The position numbers were made by a program, and so were the translations under genes. Below, in pieces: positions 19,892-30,407 of a DNA stretch of 64,000 bases (its first letter is position 1; each line of letters begins with the position of its first letter). This DNA comes from Mesoplasma chauliocola. Lineage in GTDB: Bacteria; Bacillota_I; Bacilli_A; Mycoplasmatales; Mycoplasmataceae. The stretch lies in the NCBI RefSeq assembly GCF_002290085.1, contig NZ_CP023173.1:274501-338500 (forward strand), given 5' to 3'. The notes below the pieces were generated by a model. The model was not told the origin of the DNA and made no database searches. It was given only the letters and a program-made list of their open reading frames with translations.

Positions 19892-22702
19892 TTACTCAAC
19901 TCCTTCTTTATGCTTAATATTTAAATTATAAATAACAGCGTCTTCTAAATATTTAACTGATTTAAAAATATAATTAGTTTTTGCTTCATCTGATAATGGT
20001 GTTTTTCAATATGTAATTTCATTAAAGATGCTTGAATTAACTTCTAGTGCATACTTAGGAATAAATGATTGTTGAACACTGTTAACTGATGCTGCTGCCA
20101 TTTGTTTTTTGTAATTATCTTCTGTTGATTTAATTCAATTTCAATTTTGTGTTTTAAAAGTTTGGTTTAAATTTTCAACAGCATTTTGTGTTGCTTCAAT
20201 GTAATCTAAAAGATCTCTTATTCCGTCTTCATTTATATTTTCGCCTTCAACTTCAAAGAATTTTTTATATAGTTCGTAGTAGTTTCCATTTGTTCCAAAA
20301 ATTTCATCCATGTATAATCATATTCATTGACCTAATAATCCAAAACTTTCTGTTGATGTTATTGAAGCTTGAGCATCTGAAACAATATCAAAGTTATAGA
20401 ATAAATTTGAACTATCGCTTTCTGAGCTTAAAGCATTTTTAGCAATAGAGTTATTAACTAAGAATCTTTCATAATCATTTTCAATAGAATAGTTTAAAAT
20501 TTCACTATATTCTGTTTTAAATTCATCTGCCATTCCATTTATAATATTAATTTTGTCAATATCAGCATTAGTTCCAACTGTAGTTTCTTCTTTTAAGTTA
20601 TAAGAACCTTGAATTGATTTTGGATTCAATAAGTAAGGAATTAATTCTTTATTAGTATTAACTAATGTGTCATAAGCTAATGACTGTTTTTTATCGTTTT
20701 CTTCACTTCTTTTTGTAGAATAAGAATTTTTCTGATTGCTAGATGCTTTAAGAGTTTGATATCCATCAATTTTTAAAAAGTGTAATCCATCAGTATCAAT
20801 GAAAGCAATAATTCCTTCTTCTTCATTAACAACTTCATAAGGTTTAACATTTGAATCAGTATCATTAGCATGTCTACCTAGTGTGTTTACTAATTCAAAA
20901 AGTGTATCTACACCTTTTTTAGCTTGATCATTATTACCTATTTTTGCATTAAATGTTGCAATATCTTTAATATTTGTATTTTCATTAGTTCAAGAATCTG
21001 CTTTGCTATTTACAGAAGAATTTTTTGCTTCTCCTCCATTAGCTAAAAAATCATAAACTGAAAATTTTGCTAAATTTGAATATGTCCCTGACGTTGTGTC
21101 AAAATCTTTTGTTAACAGTTGTTCATTTTTAGTAGCTGTTAAATAAGGTTTAATATAACTTTGTTCGTCACCCAATTTTCATAAGTTGCTATTTCTTGAG
21201 TTAGCACCTCTGTAAAATGTTTCAAAGTCAGATAAACCAGCTGCTGCAGATGAGTTATTACTTGTTTTTATATCATATTGTGTGCTACTTGTTCCACTTT
21301 TAACATACTCATTATAATATCTGTCAAAACCAATAAAAAATTGTTGTGTTTGAACACTAGTTCAGTCAGGGTTAACAAATTGAGCAGGACTTATCTCTGA
21401 TAATGTGTCAGGTGTTGCTGAAGCATTAATTGCAGAAAAACTTAAAACAACTTGAGAAGTAGCTACAGGTGCTTTTTCTTCAAAGTATTTATCAACTAAA
21501 AATCTTTGAGAATTAGATAAAACATTTTGTTTTGTTCCATATTTATTTCAAATATCTTTGCTTTCTTGACTATTTGTAGAATTCAAGTTTGGAGCAACCG
21601 AAACAATATTAGTTCTATTTAGGTTAGTTCCTTGTTTTCCTTCATGATTTCAGAATTTTTCATACTTTGTCCCATATGAATCTAATCTTAGAGCTTGAAC
21701 GTCAGCTAAATCAAACAATGAATGGCTTGATGAAAGAGAAGCAATTGTTCCTGTAAAAGAATTCGAATCTCTTCTATATCTACTACTTATTCCTTGTAAA
21801 AAATCATTTCATGTAAGGTTTTTGAATGCATTGTCTTCTAATGAAGTAATAAATTCAATTTTAAATGTTTCTGTTGTAGTTGTAATAAATGCGTTTTTAC
21901 CACCTAATGCATTTATTAAATTAATAATAGCAATTTCCTGATTTTCACTAATTCCTGGAGTTTGATAAATTTTTGTTGTTTTTGTTTCTTGATTAATTTG
22001 AATATCTCCACAAAGTCTAATAAATGAAGACATTAAACCAGAAATAGTTGTGTCATTAACTATGATTGAAGAATAACCTTGATATCAAGTTGATTGTGAA
22101 GCACCAAAGCCTAGTGTATTTGCTAAGTTTGCATATGCTGAATTACTAGAATCTGTTAAAATATAATTAGAAATTCATGCATTTTCTAATGATGTTTGAT
22201 CATTATCTACTCAAGGAAACTCATTTCTTAAATACTTAACTCAAGCTTTAGTTCCTTTACTTTTATCATCAAGGTACCCTTTTCTTTCGTTAACCATTGC
22301 ACTATTTGCATTACCATAAATTGTTCCAGTTGCTTTTGATTCTTTTCCATATGCATTTTTTAAACTTTCAGCAAACTCTTTACCGTCTTGATTTAAATAT
22401 TGAGAGTTAGTTGTTTTCAAGTTTTCAAAAATGTTATTTTCTTCTCTACTTGCTTCTTCATAAATTGCAACAGCAAAAATGTTATAGAACTGTGCTAAAA
22501 ATTTTTGTGGGTTTTTTCCTAAACTTCCGTATGTTTCATTGTATCAATTTAAAAGATCTTCTGTTGTTATTTTTAAACTACCATCTCCATTAATAAAAGT
22601 GTTACCATACTTATCTGTATCTTTATCTGAACAAGAGATTAAAACACTACTAGCACTTGCTGTTAATGTTAATGCTCCGATCAATGATAATAATTTTTTC
22701 AT
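19892..22702 (-). CDS. Large lipoprotein, P80-like by position
   Basis: A 936-residue lipoprotein, first gene of the minus-strand operon. The N-terminus is a lysine-started signal peptide with lipobox LISC, giving Cys24 as lipidation site, followed directly by an Asp/Lys-rich linker. The ectodomain is rich in Asn, Ser, Thr and aromatic residues with many TGA-encoded Trp; no enzyme motif is visible. A strong AAGGAGG ribosome-binding site lies upstream. It is separated from the next lipoprotein by a single base, so the two products are probably made in fixed ratio. By context it may be the P80-like partner of a P60/HinT complex (inference). Confidence 0.82.
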
Positions 22703-22772
22703 AATTATTTTCCTCCTTGTGAAAACTACAATTTAAACGCTTTATTTTATATAAAATATAAGCATTAGTAAT

Positions 22773-22778
22773 ATTATA
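22773..22778 (-). promoter_or_regulatory. Probable -10 box of the lipoprotein-hinT operon
   Basis: On the minus strand TATAAT occurs about 70 bases before the first ATG, with an AAGGAGG ribosome-binding site close to the gene. No clear -35 is seen. Confidence 0.4.
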
Positions 22779-22859
22779 ACTTAAAAGCTTTTGAAAAAAA
22801 ATATTATTATTAAATATGAGATACTATTAATAGAGTAAATAGAAAAGTGGTTTTAACTA

Positions 22860-24086
22860 ATGAATGATTTTAAAAAATACTTCCCTTTTTATGAAAACAC
22901 AGTTGATTTAGTGTATTTTGATACTTCTGCAACTAGTCTAAAAGTTAATCAAGTAATAAGTGCAGAGCTTGATTATATGATTAAAAATGGTACAAATCCA
23001 CATGCAATTGATTATAAAAAAGGGTATGAAGGTTTGCAAATAATCGAAGAAACTCGTGAATTGCTAAAACAATATATATCTGCTTCTAGAAAAGAAGAAA
23101 TAGTATTTACTAGTGGAACTACACACTCTATTAATTTATTAGCAAAAGGATTAGAAAAAATATTTAATGAAAGTGATGAAATTTTAGTAACTGAATTAGA
23201 ACATTCTGCTAATTTATTGCCATGAATTGCAATAGCAAATAAAACCAAAGCAAAAGTACATAAACTAACACTAAATGATGATTTTACAATTGATATAGAC
23301 AGTTTAAAAAAACTTGTAAATGAGAATACAAAGCTAGTGACTTTTGCAAGTGTATCAAATACTGTTGGATCTAAAAATAATATTAAACTAATTACTAAAG
23401 TAATTAAAAAAATTAATCCTAATACTTTGGTTCATGTTGATGCAGCACAAAGTATAGGGCATATGAGAATTGATGTAAAAGATTTAAATATAGATTTTAT
23501 GTCTTGATCTGCTCACAAAATGTATGGTCCATTTGGTGTTGGATGTTTATATGGAAAATATGAACTTTTAGATTCTTTAGAACCTTTATTTTATGGTGGA
23601 GGAATGAGTCTTAAAATAGAACAAAATTTAGTTGATTATACATTGACTTCTTTACCTGAAAAACTTGAAGCTGGAACACCAAATATTAGTGGTATTGTTG
23701 GGTACAAAGCTGCAATTGAATTTGTTAATAAAATAGGCATAGATACTATTGAAAAACATGAATTAGAATTAAAAAAATATTTTATTGATAAAATACAAGA
23801 AAAGAATCTAAATCATTTAATTGAGTTTTATAATTTACATAATAATGCACCAATAGTTTTGTTTAATGTAAAAGGAGTAAATCCACAAGATATAACTAAT
23901 TATTTAGATGAAAAATTTAATATTATGGTTCGTGGTGGAGCAAATTGTGCTAGAAGAATTGAAGGCGTAATTAACACAAAAATTGCAATAAGAGCAAGTT
24001 TTGGAATTAATAATAATAAAGCTGAAATTGATAAATTTGTTGAGGCCTTAACAACGGTTGATAATTTCTTAGATGCACTATTTTAG
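22860..24086 (+). CDS. sufS: Cysteine desulfurase SufS
   Basis: PLP enzyme that takes sulfur from cysteine for Fe-S cluster or thio-cofactor synthesis. The 408-residue product has the PLP lysine in SWSAHKMYGPFG, the phosphate-binding TSGTTHSIN and HVDAAQSIGH. The catalytic Cys sits in RGGANCARR, the short-loop pattern of type II (SufS) desulfurases, which depend on SufU for activity. SufU is indeed encoded next, 21 bases downstream. The gene is divergent from the lipoprotein operon. Confidence 0.93.
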
Positions 24087-24107
24087 TTGAAGGGAAAGAA
24101 TGATACA

Positions 24108-24536
24108 ATGATAGATATAAATGATGATATTTTATTGAGAAAAATTTTGATGCAACACTTTACAGATCCTAATAATAAGGGTTTAAAAAACTTAAAAAAT
24201 TCACAAATTATCGACGCAAAATCACAAACTTGCGCAGACGAAATGCAAATTGAAGTGCAAATTGAAAATAATATATTTAAAGAACTAAATTTTGAAGGTA
24301 CAGCTTGTGCTGTTGCAACAGCTAGTGCAGATATTTTCTTTAATTTAATTAAAAAAAAATCAATTAAAGAAGTTAGTAAAATTATTAACAAGTATAAGTA
24401 TTTTTTAAATACAGGTGTAACTGATGAAATTGAAATTTTAGGTGAATTAATAGTTTTTAAAAATATTAATAAACAAAAAAATCGCATTTTATGCGCAAAT
24501 TTAGCGATTGATGCAATAAATAAAATAATAGAATAA
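24108..24536 (+). CDS. sufU: SufU-type sulfur acceptor / scaffold protein
   Basis: A 142-residue member of the SufU/IscU family. Three conserved cysteines are present: SQTCADE, GTACAVATAS and RILCANLA, which together bind zinc in SufU and accept sulfur from SufS. The family's usual GD after the first Cys appears here as AD. I chose the ATG at 24108, which follows an AAGGGAAAG ribosome-binding site; the in-frame TTG at 24087 is less likely. It forms a two-gene unit with sufS. Confidence 0.9.
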   Translation: MIDINDDILLRKILMQHFTDPNNKGLKNLKNSQIIDAKSQTCADEMQIEVQIENNIFKELNFEGTACAVATASADIFFNLIKKKSIKEVSKIINKYKYFLNTGVTDEIEILGELIVFKNINKQKNRILCANLAIDAINKIIE

Positions 24537-24595
24537 TTAGATTATGTATAATTAATTTATAAAATAAAAAAGTTTATATTGAAAGGTTTAAAACA

Positions 24596-25243
24596 ATGAA
24601 TAATAAAAATCAAATTAGAGATAAATTTTTAAAAACTAGATCATTTTTGTCTAAAAGTTATAAAGAGGAAGTAAATAAAATTATTGAAAGAAAAGTTAAT
24701 CATTATATTGAAAGATATAACTTAACTAAAATTGCTATTTATATATCTACTGAAAACGAGCCCAACACTTTAAATATTATTGAAAAATCTTTGCAAAAAG
24801 GAATTGAAGTTTATGTTCCTTTAATCAGTAATGAAAACAATATGGAGTTTAGAAAAATAACTAACTTAGAAACAGATTTGGAATTAAACAAAACATTTAA
24901 TATATTACAACCAAAATCACATTGTGAATTGTTACCAAATGGTAATTACATTAACACAATGTTTATGCCTTTAGTGGCTTTTGACTTATATTTAAATAGA
25001 CTTGGAATGGGAAAAGGTTTTTATGATCGTTGAATAAATGAAAATAAATATATTGGATATAAAATTGGTTTATCAGCGTCTTCTCAACTTTCAAATGAAG
25101 CAATTGAAGCTGAGGAATTTGACGTACGCTTAGATAATGTTATTACGGAAAAAGAAATTTATGTTCCATTTGTTGAAAAGGAAGAAGAATTTGACTATGA
25201 TGTTACTTACTCTGTTTTTAACGATGAAACAATTATAGGATAA
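24596..25243 (+). CDS. 5-formyltetrahydrofolate cyclo-ligase
   Basis: Converts 5-formyl-THF to 5,10-methenyl-THF with ATP (MTHFS/YgfA family). The 215-residue product has the N-terminal basic helix (IRDKFLKTRS), the substrate motif around STENEPNT and the diagnostic LGMGKGFYDRW near residue 145, with Trp encoded by TGA. It ends in an acidic tail of about 30 residues that is longer than typical. It follows sufU by 59 bases; linkage of sufSU with a folate gene is seen here but its meaning is unclear. Confidence 0.9.
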
Positions 25244-25574
25244 GAAAATAGATTTTTATAGTGCTACAAAAATAATGTTTTACAATTAAAAGCAAATATT
25301 CAAATATTTTTTTAGAACACAATAAAGTTAATAAAATCAACTTAAAAAAGCAGAATTTAAAAGCTGCCTTTTTATTTATTCATTTTATTTATTTAAAGTG
25401 AATAACTTATAACAAAAAAACATAAGTACCACATAAGGACCAATAAATTGTTATTAAGATAACTTATATCTAAAACAAAATAAAAGCATTTTGATGCTTT
25501 TATTATAATAATTGTAATAAATATATATTCAAAGCAAGTTGAAGTTTTACAATTAGAACGCTAGAGGTTTACTG
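25244..25574. other. Intergenic stretch with terminators, no gene
   Basis: No coding sequence is supported here. It holds an all-AT hairpin with T-tract at 25294-25313, an imperfect GCAG/CTGC hairpin with T-tract at 25343-25376, and a perfect 11-bp hairpin at 25479-25504. The rest is low-complexity AT-rich sequence upstream of a decayed gene. Confidence 0.6.
25479..25504. terminator. Perfect 11-bp hairpin, probable bidirectional terminator
   Basis: AATAAAAGCAT-TTTG-ATGCTTTTATT; the A-rich left arm and T-rich right arm would allow termination from either side. Confidence 0.65.
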
Positions 25575-26057
25575 ATGAAAAAAATATCTTAATAAGGAAG
25601 AACTAATTTAAGAAATAATTCGTAAATATGAAAAATATGATTTAGAGTTTCATTCAATTTTAGAATAAAAATGAAATACAAGAATAAATAAATTAGAAAA
25701 ACTCCAACTGAAAATTTAACCCATCAAATTGCTTGAATTCCTTTACTTTTAAGTTGAGATTAATACGAAAAACTGGAAAAGAAGTTAAAACTCCAACTCC
25801 TGAATATAAATGAAATGATCTTGATAATTTGTACAATTCATTTTATGAAAAATATTAATTTTCTTCAATAAAAGAGCGAATAAATAAGTTAAAGTATTTA
25901 GTATACAATCTTTGTCATTGAATTGGAACATTATAAGATAATGAAATTTTCTGCCCTAATAAACAAAAATGAGCAAAACAAATGATAACTGACTTTATAT
26001 AAATGAATTCATATAAACACAGTTGCTCCATTAATTTTTTTGCTTGCTCCAAATTAG
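25575..26057 (+). pseudogene. Decayed ClbS/DfsB-family (DUF1706) gene
   Basis: Conceptual translation in shifting frames gives blocks in the right order for ClbS/DfsB proteins: LNKEELI*EIIRKYEKYDLEF at 25588-25668 (* is a stop), ENLTHQIAWIPLLLSWD to 25762, TGKEVKTPTPEYKWNDLDN then LYNSFYEKY to 25857, SIKERINKLKYLVYNLCHW and NKQKWAKQMI to about 25995, and INTVAP near 26013-26030. At least three frame changes and several TAA/TAG stops separate the blocks, so no functional protein can be made. ClbS/DfsB proteins are small helical-bundle proteins, one of which protects against colibactin. The gene sits directly before a MerR regulator and aldo/keto reductase, suggesting an acquired island in decay. 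Family assignment is by motif memory. Confidence 0.7.
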
Positions 26058-26107
26058 TTTTTTTCTTTTCTTAGTTCCATAAATTTTTGTCTATTTTTTC
26101 ATTTTGC

Positions 26108-26138
26108 TTGCATTGAACCTACATTAAGGTTTTAAAAT
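26108..26138 (+). promoter_or_regulatory. MerR-type promoter/operator upstream of merR
   Basis: TTGCAT (26108-26113) and TAAAAT (26133-26138) are separated by 19 bp, the long spacer typical of MerR-controlled promoters. The spacer holds the palindrome AACCT-ACATTA-AGGTT. A near-identical element lies before the aldo/keto reductase (26548-26578). Confidence 0.75.
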
Positions 26139-26170
26139 TAAATTAAAGAAAAATACAAAGGAAGTTAATT

Positions 26171-26527
26171 ATGGAAAAAATGTATATTAAAGATATTTCA
26201 AAAGAGTTGGATATACCAGAATATATTTTAAGATTTTATGATAAAAAAGGCTTGATTCCTTTCATGCAAAGAGATGACAGTAATAACTATAGATATATAA
26301 ATAGAGAAAAAATAGAATGAGTAAGAATTGTTTCTTGTTTAAAAAAATCAGGTATGCCATTAGCCCAAATCAAGGAATATATTGATTTAGCTATTCAAGG
26401 AAAGCAAACTTATCCTCAAAGATTAGAGATGATGCTTGAACAAGAAAGACAAGTTAAAAAACAAATTAATGAGTTGAAAGAACAACTTAAATATATTCAA
26501 TATAAAAAAAGTTTATATTCAAAATAA
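26171..26527 (+). CDS. MerR family transcriptional regulator
   Basis: A 118-residue MerR-type regulator. The N-terminal winged helix-turn-helix reads IKDISKELDIPEYILRFYDKKGLIP, with the family's R-Y-[YF]-x-x-x-GL pattern and then NYRYI. A C-terminal dimerisation coiled coil follows (residues about 78-115). There is no cysteine-rich metal loop, so it belongs to the group with a short C-terminus that often controls aldo/keto reductases or oxidoreductases in response to electrophiles. Its own promoter and that of the next gene share the same dyad operator, implying autoregulation and control of the reductase. Confidence 0.92.
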
Positions 26528-26547
26528 TATTTTTTTATTTTATTTGC

Positions 26548-26578
26548 TTGCATTGAACTTACATTAAGGTTTTACAAT
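26548..26578 (+). promoter_or_regulatory. MerR-type promoter/operator upstream of aldo/keto reductase
   Basis: TTGCAT, a 19-bp spacer and TACAAT; the spacer AACTTACATTAAGGTT differs by one base from the copy before merR. The match extends through the flanking GCTTGCATTGAAC. Confidence 0.75.
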
Positions 26579-26606
26579 GATATTGTAGTACTAAAAAGGA
26601 GAAATT

Positions 26607-27599
<993 letters not shown>

Positions 27600-27610
27600 A
27601 AATATTTTTA

Positions 27611-27637
27611 AAGAATAGCATTGCTATTTTTTTATTT
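27611..27637 (+). terminator. Terminator after aldo/keto reductase
   Basis: Short hairpin AATAGC-ATT-GCTATT with seven or more T's. Confidence 0.75.
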
Positions 27638-27640
27638 CAT

Positions 27641-27658
27641 AAGAGTATAATTACTCTT
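27641..27658 (+). promoter_or_regulatory. pgi promoter with palindrome over the -10 box
   Basis: AAGAGTA-TAAT-TACTCTT is a perfect inverted repeat that contains the -10 hexamer TATAAT (27646-27651), 36 bases before the pgi ATG. Such placement fits an operator, but no regulator is known. Confidence 0.45.
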
Positions 27659-27686
27659 GTAAAGTTAAAATTTAAGGAGAAAACAT

Positions 27687-28967
27687 ATGATTAAAGTTGA
27701 TTTACAACATTCTGGACTTAACGTTGCTAACTTAAATGAGGAAAAAGTTAAAGAAGTTCATAACATGATTATTAACAAAACTGGAAAAGGTAATGATTTT
27801 TTAGGTTGAATTGAATGACCAAAAACATTTGATAAAAAAGAATATGAAGAAATGAAAAAAGTCGCTTCTTCTTTAAGAAATAAAATTGATGTTTTAGTTA
27901 CTGTAGGAATTGGTGGTTCTTATTTAGGTATTAGAGCTGCTGATGAAATGATTAGAGGTATTAATCACTCTGATAAAGTTCAAGTAATTTATGCAGGACA
28001 CACAATGAGTTCTACTTATGTAGCTCAATTATCACAATATTTAAAAGGTAAAAAATTTGGAATTTGTGTAATTTCAAAATCAGGAACTACAACAGAACCA
28101 GGAATTGCATTTAGAGCATTAGAAAAACAATTAATTGAACAAGTTGGAGTTGAGGCTTCAAAAGAATTAATCGTTGCTGTAACTGACAAATCAAAAGGGG
28201 CTTTAAAAACTCTTGCTGATAACAAAGGATATCCAACATTTGTAATACCAGATGATATTGGTGGACGTTTTTCAGTTTTAACACCTGTAGGAATTTTCCC
28301 ATTACTAGTTGCTGGAGTTAATACTGACAATATATTTGCTGGAGCAATCAAAGCAATGGAAGAATTAACTCAAGGTGATTTAACTAACCAAGCATATAAA
28401 TATGCAGCTGCTCGTCATGCATTGTACACACAAGGTTATAAAGCTGAAGCTTTGGTATCATATGAATTACAAATGCAATACACAAATGAATGATGAAAAC
28501 AGTTATTTGGAGAATCTGAGGGAAAAGAAAACAAAGGTCTATACCCAACTTCAATGATTTTCTCAACTGACTTACATTCATTAGGACAATGAGTTCAAGA
28601 AGGTGAAAGAAATATTTTATTTGAAACAGTTATTAAAGTAAAAGAACCTGTTATGAATATGGTAGTTGAAACTGATACTGATAACTATGATGGTTTAAAC
28701 TACCTAGCTGGTAAAACATTCCATGAAATTAATTCAACAGCTATTGAAGGTGTAATTGATGCACACGTTAACACAGGTAAGATGCCAAATATAGTTTTAG
28801 AATTTGAAAAAATGAATGATGTTCAATTTGGATATTTAGTTTATTTCTTTGAAATTGCTGTAGCAATGAGTGGATATTTATTAGAAGTTAATCCATTTGA
28901 TCAACCAGGTGTTGAAGTTTATAAATATAACATGTTTAAATTACTTGGTAAACCAGGTGTTAAATAG
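27687..28967 (+). CDS. pgi: Glucose-6-phosphate isomerase
   Basis: Second step of glycolysis. The 426-residue product has the sugar-phosphate isomerase signature regions: [45 protein letters not shown] and the C-terminal [13 protein letters not shown] with the catalytic lysine. Length matches the short bacterial form. Preceded by a good TAAGGAG ribosome-binding site and followed by a terminator, so it is a single-gene unit. Confidence 0.96.
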
Positions 28968-28968
28968 T

Positions 28969-28994
28969 AAAATCAGCATTGCTGATTTTTTTAT
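28969..28994 (+). terminator. Terminator after pgi
   Basis: AAAATCAGCA/TTGCTGATTTT hairpin with T-tract right after the stop. Confidence 0.85.
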
Positions 28995-29070
28995 TTTAAG
29001 AGTATTATTCTATAAATTAAATGATTATTAAGATAAAATCATTAATATGAAATATTAAAAAGGAGTTTAT

Positions 29071-29574
29071 ATGATTAAAAAAGAAACACTAAAATGATTA
29101 AGTCACCAACAAGAGTTTTTAGATAATAAAATAATGGAAAAACATAATTTAACTTTAGATCACGAAATATTTAGAAAAAAAATAATTGCGTTTTGAGTTG
29201 AATTAGGTGAATATGCAAATGAAGAAAAAAGTTTTAAATATTGAAAACAAGGAGCTCCAGCAGCTAGAGAAATTCAATTAGAAGAATACATAGATGGTTT
29301 GCATTTTGTTATTAGTTTAGGAAATCAAATAAACTATGATTTTGAAAAATTTAATTTTAAAGATTTAGATTTTGAAAATAACATTGATTGTTATTTTGAA
29401 TTAATTAGTAATTTTACAATTTTGGTAAATCAGCCAAATACTGATAGCTTCGCAAAAATGTTTAATAGTTTTTTACAAATAGCTAAAGTGCAAAAATACT
29501 CAGAAGAAGAATTAATTAAAACTTACAAAGCAAAGCATGAAAAAAACCAACAAAGACAAGTGGATAATTACTAA
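29071..29574 (+). CDS. Dimeric dUTPase
   Basis: All-helical dUTP pyrophosphatase of the dUTPase_2 type, which keeps uracil out of DNA and supplies dUMP. The 167-residue product shows WVELGEYANEEKSFKYWK, the metal-binding E-x-x-E and NE motif plus substrate Lys, and a second acidic helix EEYIDGLHF. This dimeric form is unrelated to the trimeric beta-barrel dUTPases. It is one base before the following methyltransferase ATG, so the pair is translationally coupled. Complements ung upstream. Confidence 0.87.
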
Positions 29575-29575
29575 T

Positions 29576-30331
29576 ATGGAAAAAATAACATCAACCTCAA
29601 ATAATAAAATTAAAGAAATAGTTAAAATAAGAGATGACAAAAAATTCCAAAGCGAGAAAAAAGCTTTTTTCATTGAAGGTCTTCATATGGTAGAAGAAGC
29701 CATTAAAAGAAATATTGTTTTTGAAATTTTTACAAAAGAAAACATGCTTGAAAGAATCGAAAATGTAAATGAAATAAGAACAACATTAATTTCAGATAGC
29801 GTTGCTGAAAAAATTTCTTCAACAAAAACAAATCAAGGTATTTTTGCTATTTGTGAATTAATTGAAAATGAGATAGATTATTCAGAAAATATTTTATTAT
29901 TAGATCAAATTCAAGATCCAGGTAATATGGGAACTTTAATAAGAAGCGCAGCTTGCTTTAATTTTCAAACAGTTATAGCATCATCAAATTCTGTTAGTTT
30001 TTATAACCCTAAAGTTTTAAGATCAACACAAGGGAATTTATTTTCAGTTAATTTAGTTAATGATGATTTAATAAAAACAATAAATAATTTAAAACAAAAA
30101 AACTTTTTAATAATAGGTACTGTTTTAAATAATGATTCTAAACCTTTTAAGAAAACTGAATTTAATCAAAATCAAAAATATGCATTAATTATAGGAAATG
30201 AAGCAAAAGGCATTAATCATGATTTATATAGTTTAATAGATATAAATATAAATATAGAAATGAGCAATGAAGTTGAATCTTTAAATGCAGCAATTGCGGG
30301 ATCAATTATCATGTATAACATAAAAAAATAA
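29576..30331 (+). CDS. TrmH/SpoU family RNA 2'-O-methyltransferase
   Basis: SAM-dependent ribose methyltransferase with a deep trefoil knot. The 251-residue product has the N-terminal substrate-binding domain (EKKAFFIEGLHMVEEA) and the three SPOUT motifs: LLLDQIQDPGNMGTLIRSA, ALIIGNEAKGI and EVESLNAAIAGSII. The target (tRNA or 23S rRNA) cannot be told. I chose the ATG at 29576 because the family starts with the ITS-x-NNK motif; an in-frame ATG at 29537 would add 13 residues inside the dUTPase gene. Confidence 0.92.
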   Translation: MEKITSTSNNKIKEIVKIRDDKKFQSEKKAFFIEGLHMVEEAIKRNIVFEIFTKENMLERIENVNEIRTTLISDSVAEKISSTKTNQGIFAICELIENEIDYSENILLLDQIQDPGNMGTLIRSAACFNFQTVIASSNSVSFYNPKVLRSTQGNLFSVNLVNDDLIKTINNLKQKNFLIIGTVLNNDSKPFKKTEFNQNQKYALIIGNEAKGINHDLYSLIDININIEMSNEVESLNAAIAGSIIMYNIKK

Positions 30332-30353
30332 AATAAATATTTTTTATCTTGCC

Positions 30354-30369
30354 TTATAGTAACTATAAT
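30354..30369 (+). promoter_or_regulatory. gapN promoter with palindrome over the -10 box
   Basis: TTATAGT-A-ACTATAA is a perfect inverted repeat overlapping the -10 hexamer TATAAT at 30364-30369; the gene starts 39 bases later. No terminator is visible after the preceding gene. Confidence 0.45.
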
Positions 30370-30407
30370 GTTTTAAAATTAAATTGTAAACAAAAGGAGA
30401 AGCTTAT

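Noticed and set aside
25244-26170. An insertion sequence or tRNA-associated integration site in the gene-poor stretch
   Set aside because: No transposase fragments, terminal inverted repeats, target duplications or tRNA-like folds were found; the coding relic is explained by a ClbS-like gene.
28025-28351. Minus-strand open frames within pgi
   Set aside because: Shadows of the well-supported pgi gene; no family features.
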